DNA of 11,763 nt from Thiosocius sp963719025. Lineage in GTDB: Bacteria; Pseudomonadota; Gammaproteobacteria; Chromatiales; Chromatiaceae. The position numbers and the translations under genes are program-made. Position 1 is the stretch's first letter. Each line of letters begins with the position of its first letter. The notes under the pieces are model-generated. The model was not told where the DNA came from. It did no database searches and saw only the letters and a list, made by a program, of their open reading frames with translations. This document shows, piece after piece, positions 7,315 through 11,763 of this stretch. Location of the stretch: positions 1 to 11,763 of the forward strand of contig CAVRBK010000041.1 of the NCBI GenBank assembly GCA_963719025.1, in the 5' to 3' direction.

Positions 7315-8417
7315 ACAGCTGCATCACCCGCCTGTTCGCGATTATCGGCAAGGAGGTGCAGCAGTTGCGTCGCGACCGTCTGACCTTCGGCATGATCGTC
7401 GGCATCCCGATCCTGCAGATCCTGCTGTTTGGTTATGCCATCGACACCGATGTGCGACACCTGCGCGCAGCGGTCGCCGACCAGGCGCAGACGCAGCTAT
7501 CGCAGCGCCTGCTGGCCGACGCGCAGGCGACCCAGGTGATCGACATCGTCGCCAGCGTGACCACCGGCGAACAACTGCGCGTGCTGCTCGACCGTGGCGA
7601 GGTCGATCTCGGCATCCTGATTCCGGCGGATTTCGAACGCCGGCTGGCCGATCCCGATCGGGCCGCCGCGCAGCTGCTGGTCAACGGCAGCGACCCGGTG
7701 ATTCTCGCCTCGGCACGCGGCCTGATCGGTCTGCCAGCACCGTCGCTGCGTGAGCCGGGCACACAGGCCAGGGTCGGCGGGCTGTTCGAGGTGCGCAATT
7801 TCTACAATCCGGAGCGACGCTCGGCGGTGTTCGTGGTGCCCGGACTGATCGGCGTGATCCTGACCATGACCATGGTGCTGTTCACGGCCGTGGCGATCGT
7901 GCGCGAACGCGAACGCGGCAACCTCGAGATGCTGATCAACACGCCGGTGCGCAGCAGCGAACTGATGATCGGCAAGATCGTGCCCTACGTGGTCATCGGC
8001 GTGATCCAGGTCAGTCTGATCCTGCTGCTGGGCAAGCTGCTGTTTCACGTGCCGCTGGCCGGCGCGCTCAGCGATGTGTACCTGGCGTCACTGGTATTCA
8101 TCGCCGCCAACCTGAGCCTGGGACTGCTGATCTCGACCCTGGCCAAGACCCAGTTTCAGGCCATGCAGATGACGTTTTTCTTCTTCCTGCCGTCGATCCT
8201 GCTGTCGGGATTCATGTTCCCGTTCGACGGCATGCCGCGGGTCGCGCAGCTGTTGGCGGAGATACTGCCGTTGACCCATTTCGTGCGCCTGATTCGCGGC
8301 ATCCTGCTGCGCGGTGCCGAAATCGGCCACCTGCTGCCCGAGATCTATGCCCTGCTGCTCTTCCTGCTGGTGACGCTGGCACTGGCGATACTCAGGTTCA
8401 GCAAACGCCTCGACTGA
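7311..8417 (+). CDS. ABC-2 type exporter permease (YhhJ/YbhR-like)
   Basis: This is a 368-residue inner-membrane permease of the ABC-2 family. The pattern is one N-terminal helix (~24-45), a large extracytoplasmic domain (~46-170), then five helices (about 173-196, 224-245, 255-277, 287-306 and 342-362). Family landmarks are FYNPERRSAVFVVPGLIG before helix 2, the cytosolic ERERGNLEMLINTPVRSSELMIGK, and the LSGFMFPFDGMP loop. The length is normal for the YhhJ/YbhR/YbhS group. GGAGG lies 7 nt upstream (7299-7303), inside the ATPase gene, so translation is coupled. Only one permease is encoded where E. coli ybhGFSR has two, implying a homodimer. The gene ends 11 nt from the converging kinase gene, with no clear terminator between. 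Confidence 0.95.
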   Translation: MNSCITRLFAIIGKEVQQLRRDRLTFGMIVGIPILQILLFGYAIDTDVRHLRAAVADQAQTQLSQRLLADAQATQVIDIVASVTTGEQLRVLLDRGEVDLGILIPADFERRLADPDRAAAQLLVNGSDPVILASARGLIGLPAPSLREPGTQARVGGLFEVRNFYNPERRSAVFVVPGLIGVILTMTMVLFTAVAIVRERERGNLEMLINTPVRSSELMIGKIVPYVVIGVIQVSLILLLGKLLFHVPLAGALSDVYLASLVFIAANLSLGLLISTLAKTQFQAMQMTFFFFLPSILLSGFMFPFDGMPRVAQLLAEILPLTHFVRLIRGILLRGAEIGHLLPEIYALLLFLLVTLALAILRFSKRLD

Positions 8418-8428
8418 CACAGCCGGCG

Positions 8429-9814
8429 CTATGCTTTCTCGTGCAGACCGGCAAAGCGCAACACGAATCGGGTACCCGGGTCATTGTCGGCCACCACCAG
8501 CTCGACCCCATGCAGCCGGGCCACCGCCTCGACCAGGCTCAGACCGAGGCCACTGCCGGGTGTCGAGCGACTGCTTTCCAGGCGGAAGAAGCGCTGAAAG
8601 ATCTGCTTGCGCGCCGCGGGCGGAATCCCCGGGCCACTGTCGCACACCGCCAATTCGGCAATGCTGTCGGACGGTGTCGTCACGCTGACAATGATTTGTC
8701 CGTCGCGCGGTGTGTACTTGATCGCGTTGTCGAGCAGATTGGCCAACGCCTGGAACAACAGGTCGCGATCACCGGACACCTGCGCCGCGGACTCCGTGTC
8801 GACCAGCAGTGCCTGGCCACGCGCCTCGGCCAAGGGCTCGTAATACTCGGCCACATCGCTGGCCAATGCGGCGAGGTCGACGGCGGCGAATCCCTCGGCG
8901 CGAAAACCCGCCTCGATCCGCGCAATACGCAACAGGGCATTGAAGGTTGCCAGCAGGCCTTCGCTCTCACCCAGCGCCTGTTCCACGCTGGCTGTGTCCA
9001 GGCCGGCCGCCTGCACCTCGCCGCGCAGCGTGTCGAGCTGATTGTGCAGACGCCCGAGCGGCGTGCGCAGATCGTGCGCGATGTTGTCGGACACCCGGCG
9101 CACATCCTCCATCAGCGTCTGTATGCGATCGAGCATCTGGTTCAGCGCCGCCGCCAGGCGGTCCAGCTCATCATCGGTGCCCTGCATCGGCATGCGTCTC
9201 GACAGGTCACCCTGCATGATCTCGCCGCTGGTGCGGTTGATGGTCTCGATACGATTGGCCATGCGCCGACTGATCCACCAACCGCCCAGACCACCGAGCA
9301 GCAATGTCAGACCCAGTCCCCAGGCCAGGGTAACGACAATACGATCCTTGGCCGCATTCAACGGCGAGATATCACGTCCGACCAGCAGTTGGTAACCACC
9401 GGACAGGGCAAAGCGGCGTGCGCGTCCCTCGTGCACGGCCGCGATGTCGCTTTCGGCATTGTGCAGGCGGATATTTATCCAGCCCTGTGCATCCGCAGGC
9501 TCTGCCGGCCACCGATTCAGGTTGCCCAACAGCAGCGTTCCCGTATTGCTTGCAACGAGATAGATCGACAGCCCGGTCGGCTGCCGCGACAGGCGCTGAT
9601 TGATCAGGCGCATCAGGCCATCCATACCGTTCAGGTCATAGCGTTCAGCGAGACCGTTGATTTCGGCCTCGATCAGGGCATCGGACTGACGGCTCATATA
9701 GCTGGCAGTGGACCAGTAGATGAACATCAACAGCAGCAATACGGATACGCCGAACAGCGACAGGTAGGTCAGCGCCAGACGATAGGTGAAACTGCGCAGC
9801 AGCCGCAGGCTCAT
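8429..9814 (-). CDS. Sensor histidine kinase, HAMP type, partner of the adjacent response regulator
   Basis: The 461-residue inner-membrane sensor kinase starts with a membrane segment at ~12-33, then a periplasmic sensory domain (~35-158) of no recognised family, and a second membrane segment (~159-181). HAMP spans ~180-234. The H-box is NIAHDLRTPLGRL, with phospho-acceptor His247. The ATPase domain has the N-box NLLDNAIKYTP (Asn363), G1 DSGPGIP (392-398), an F-box-like IFQRFFRLE and G2 GSGLGLSLVEA. All catalytic motifs are intact. The ATG overlaps the regulator's stop by one base (TGATG), so the two are translationally coupled. No metal-binding or other ligand motif is obvious in the sensor domain, so the stimulus is unknown. 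The gene faces the exporter operon tail to tail. Confidence 0.95.
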   Translation of the reverse strand: MSLRLLRSFTYRLALTYLSLFGVSVLLLLMFIYWSTASYMSRQSDALIEAEINGLAERYDLNGMDGLMRLINQRLSRQPTGLSIYLVASNTGTLLLGNLNRWPAEPADAQGWINIRLHNAESDIAAVHEGRARRFALSGGYQLLVGRDISPLNAAKDRIVVTLAWGLGLTLLLGGLGGWWISRRMANRIETINRTSGEIMQGDLSRRMPMQGTDDELDRLAAALNQMLDRIQTLMEDVRRVSDNIAHDLRTPLGRLHNQLDTLRGEVQAAGLDTASVEQALGESEGLLATFNALLRIARIEAGFRAEGFAAVDLAALASDVAEYYEPLAEARGQALLVDTESAAQVSGDRDLLFQALANLLDNAIKYTPRDGQIIVSVTTPSDSIAELAVCDSGPGIPPAARKQIFQRFFRLESSRSTPGSGLGLSLVEAVARLHGVELVVADNDPGTRFVLRFAGLHEKA

Positions 9815-10507
9815 CAGGGGTCGACCGCGCTGCCGGCATCACGCAGACAGTAGCCGGCACCGCGCACGGTGTGCAGCAGCGGTCGTTCCTCGCCCTTGTC
9901 CAGCTTGGCGCGCAGGCGGCTGATATGCACGTCGATGACGTTGGTCTGCGGATCGAAGTGATAGTCCCAGACACCCTCGAGCAACATGGTGCGCGTCACC
10001 ACCTGACCGGCGTGCAACATCAGGTATTCGAGCAACTGATACTCGCGCGGTTGCAGCTCGATCTCTCTGCCGCTGCGCGCGCACCTTGCGCGTCAGACGA
10101 TCCAGTTCGAGGTCGCCCAGGCGCAGCACCGGCTCGGCCATCTTGACCTCGCCACGCCGCAGCAGGACCTCGAGGCGTGCCTGCAATTCGACCAGCGCAA
10201 AGGGCTTGACCAGGTAGTCGTCGCCACCGGCGCGCAGACCATCGACCCGGTCGTCCAGTTCGCCGAGCGCACTCAACAGCAGCACCGGGGTATTGTTGCC
10301 GGCGCCACGCAGCGTGCGCAGCAGGGTCAGGCCATCGAGCCCCGGCAGCATGCGATCGAGCACGATTACGTCGTACGTCTGTTCGAGTGCCAGGAACAAC
10401 CCCTCCTTGCCATCCGCCGCGCAATCCGGCGTATAGCCGGCCTCACGTAATCCCTTGGCGATAAAGTCCGCGGTGTTCGCATCGTCTTCGACGATCAGTA
10501 CACGCAT
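9814..10507 (-). pseudogene. OmpR/PhoB-type response regulator, disrupted by a 1-nt frameshift
   Basis: This is a cytosolic DNA-binding regulator expected to be phosphorylated by the adjacent kinase. The receiver domain is complete: MRVLIVEDD (Asp8/Asp9), phospho-acceptor Asp51 in VIVLDRMLPGLDG, Ser79 and Lys101 (YLVKPF). After the linker LELDRLTRKV the frame is lost. In a shifted frame the winged-helix domain resumes as SGREIELQPREYQLLEYL, then VWDYHFDPQTNVIDVHI and VRGAGYCLRD, to a TGA at 9814-9816. The span is 694 nt, one more than the 693 expected for an ordinary 230-residue regulator. The shift lies at or near a GC-dinucleotide run (10075-10082). Read literally, the protein would end near 9839 after 222 residues without its DNA-binding domain. 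A sequencing indel is the simplest explanation, since the rest of both domains and the partner kinase are well preserved. A good ribosome site (GAGGT, 6 nt before the start) supports ATG 10507. Confidence 0.88.
10075..10082. repeat. (GC)4 run at the response-regulator frameshift
   Basis: Eight bases of alternating G and C, continued by further GC-rich sequence, coincide with the point where the regulator changes frame on the minus strand. Removing one base here restores a normal KVRRSGREIEL linker. Such runs are slippage-prone both in cells and in sequencing. Confidence 0.6.
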
Positions 10508-10553
10508 GTCGACCTCACTGCGCAGATCACGCGGGTCAGGATCACCACACTGC

Positions 10554-11763
10554 TCATGCCTGGTGCGGATAAAGTGGCGGCAGATCCTTGCCCGCCACAT
10601 CTGACGGCGCCGGCTGCGCCTGCAGGCCATTGCCGACGGCATGCCACAGCGCATCAGCATCCCATAGTTCACCGCCCGCGCCATACAGATGTCGGTCCAA
10701 CGCCAGGACCTGCTCGGCACCCACCGCGAGACGTGCGGCGAGATCCGCCAGGTTGCGCGGTGCATTGTCCGGCCACTGGATCACAGCCAGTGCGAGCAAC
10801 GCGCTTGATGCCGCCGCGCCATCCTGCGCGCGGCACGCGGCTTCGAGCTCACGCAGGGCCTTGGACCGATCGGCAGCGGCAGGCCGTTTGCCTTGCCGCG
10901 GGACTGACGAAGGTGTTGTGCTTGCCGCGACGACCACGCCTGCTGCAACGGGGCCACGACGACGCAGCAGCCATACGACGACCGCTGCTGCCAACAGGGC
11001 CATCAAGGCCACTGCCCATGGCCAATACGCGGTCGGGTCGCCGTCCATCGGCGGCTGCACTGCCGCAGGCGTAGCATCGCTGGGAGTGGCAACAGGGGAT
11101 GACGCACGCGGTGGCGCCTGGGCCGGCGTTTGCGGCAAGGCCGCCGACGCGGCAGAACCCTGCGCCACGTTGAGCTGCCACTCCGGCAACCCGGTCTGCG
11201 CCGCAGCATCTTTGGTCGTATCCCACCAGGCCTGGACCACACCCGGGATCGTCAGCGGACCGGACGCCGCCGGTATGTAGGTCAGCCTCTGCCGACTGAT
11301 ACCGACCAGGCGCTGGCCGTCGCTGTGCGTGACCTGTTCCGGCGGTTCGCGATACACCCGCAGCGGCGCGGACTCGGGCAGATCGAGCGCCGGGATCTGC
11401 GCACCACTGAGTCCGTCCGCCTCGATCGTGATGGTACGGCTGACCGGCTCGCCGGCACGCAACTGCGGCGGCGCATCGGCCCAACTGTCACGCAGGCGCA
11501 CATCGGTCGCCGGCAACCAGATTGCCTGGCCGGCGGGTCGCGGCCGCACGGTCAGCTTCACCGCCGGACTCAACATACGCACGACTTTTCCGGGGTCAGA
11601 AAACATGCCAAACGGATCCTTTTGCTGGCCACCGCCGCGGAAGAACGGATCGTTGGCCAGCGGGCTGTTCTGCAAAAAGCGCTGCATCAGGCTGTTGCCG
11701 GGCTGGCGCCCCCCGCGACCGCCATCGGGATTCGCGATGCGCCCCTCGAATCGCAGCGGCGGG
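10554..11763 (-). CDS. batD: BatD-family (oxygen tolerance) membrane protein, C-terminal part; 5' end outside the window
   Basis: The open frame runs off the right edge, leaving about 402 visible residues of a larger protein. The first residues, PPLRFEGRIANPDGG, match the IPPLRFEG segment of BatD proteins, so an ATG at 11687 is internal, not the start. Further features are a repeated beta-rich domain (VKLTVRPRPAG..WLPATDVRL, then GEPVSRTITIEADGLSGAQIPALDLP), WWDTTKD before the end of the periplasmic part, and a Pro/Ala-rich linker (~11150-11045). A single membrane helix YWPWAVALMALLAAAVVVWLL (11027-10965) follows, then an arginine-rich stop-transfer and a cytosolic alpha-helical tail. BatD proteins usually belong to moxR-DUF58-batA-batB-batD clusters linked to aerotolerance and envelope stress; the rest of that cluster would lie beyond the right edge. 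The stop is 46 nt before the response regulator, on the same strand. Confidence 0.85.
   Translation of the reverse strand, partial: PPLRFEGRIANPDGGRGGRQPGNSLMQRFLQNSPLANDPFFRGGGQQKDPFGMFSDPGKVVRMLSPAVKLTVRPRPAGQAIWLPATDVRLRDSWADAPPQLRAGEPVSRTITIEADGLSGAQIPALDLPESAPLRVYREPPEQVTHSDGQRLVGISRQRLTYIPAASGPLTIPGVVQAWWDTTKDAAAQTGLPEWQLNVAQGSAASAALPQTPAQAPPRASSPVATPSDATPAAVQPPMDGDPTAYWPWAVALMALLAAAVVVWLLRRRGPVAAGVVVAASTTPSSVPRQGKRPAAADRSKALRELEAACRAQDGAAASSALLALAVIQWPDNAPRNLADLAARLAVGAEQVLALDRHLYGAGGELWDADALWHAVGNGLQAQPAPSDVAGKDLPPLYPHQA

Noticed and set aside
8441..9853. A 470-codon open frame on the plus strand opposite the histidine kinase
   Set aside because: The kinase on the other strand has all catalytic motifs. 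The antisense frame is Gln/Arg/His-rich with no recognisable domain, as expected from the mirror of a GC-rich gene.
10508..10765. N-terminal extension of the response regulator into batD
   Set aside because: MRVLIVEDD at 10507 is the canonical start of the family, with GAGGT just upstream; the extension is batD in another frame.

Overview
The window looks like one end of a contig from a high-GC gammaproteobacterium, possibly a Chromatiales-like environmental lineage. That placement is inferred from gene content, codon usage and gene order; no rRNA or other taxonomic marker is present. The first ~290 bases do not resemble the rest: homopolymer A and T runs, a degenerate 8-base repeat and a 136-base pure-pyrimidine tract. 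They replace the 5' end of a zwf gene and are most simply an assembly or sequencing artefact at a contig end.

Layout, plus strand. (1) ~294-1539: zwf (glucose-6-phosphate dehydrogenase), lacking roughly its first quarter and apparently frameshifted near the junk junction. (2) 1532-2620: remnant of a glycoside hydrolase family 15 (glucoamylase/glucodextranase-like) gene. It keeps its start, a central catalytic block and its C-terminal domain, but two internal deletions put these in frames 2, 1 and 2. (3) 2638-3717: CorA-type divalent-cation channel. (4) 3886-4725: a fusion of an N-terminal SpoIIAA/STAS-like domain with a C-terminal universal stress (Usp) domain. (5) 4735-5277: a glycine-rich membrane protein of the YflT/GS17M-like stress family, 9 nt behind the fusion gene. 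(6) 5376-8417: a tightly overlapping three-gene ABC exporter operon (lipoprotein HlyD-type adaptor, ATPase, ABC-2 permease) of the YbhG/YbhF/YbhR kind.

Layout, minus strand (reading from the right edge). batD, C-terminal part, runs in from outside the window (>11763-10554). It is followed after 46 nt by an OmpR/PhoB-type response regulator (10507-9814) broken by a 1-nt frameshift in a GC-dinucleotide run. The sensor histidine kinase (9814-8429) overlaps its stop by one base. The kinase converges on the exporter operon with only 11 nt between the stops.

Functionally, the plus strand joins carbohydrate metabolism (pentose phosphate entry and alpha-glucan hydrolysis) to cation homeostasis, stress proteins and an exporter. 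The minus strand carries an envelope-stress/aerotolerance gene and a two-component system. Three genes (zwf, GH15, response regulator) carry frame disruptions in under 12 kb. This suggests indel-prone sequence or assembly collapse at least as strongly as real gene decay. The best candidates for real biology are the STAS-Usp fusion with its small stress partner, and the paired ACAGCTGT palindromes upstream of it. I do not see a clear undescribed defence or mobile system here.
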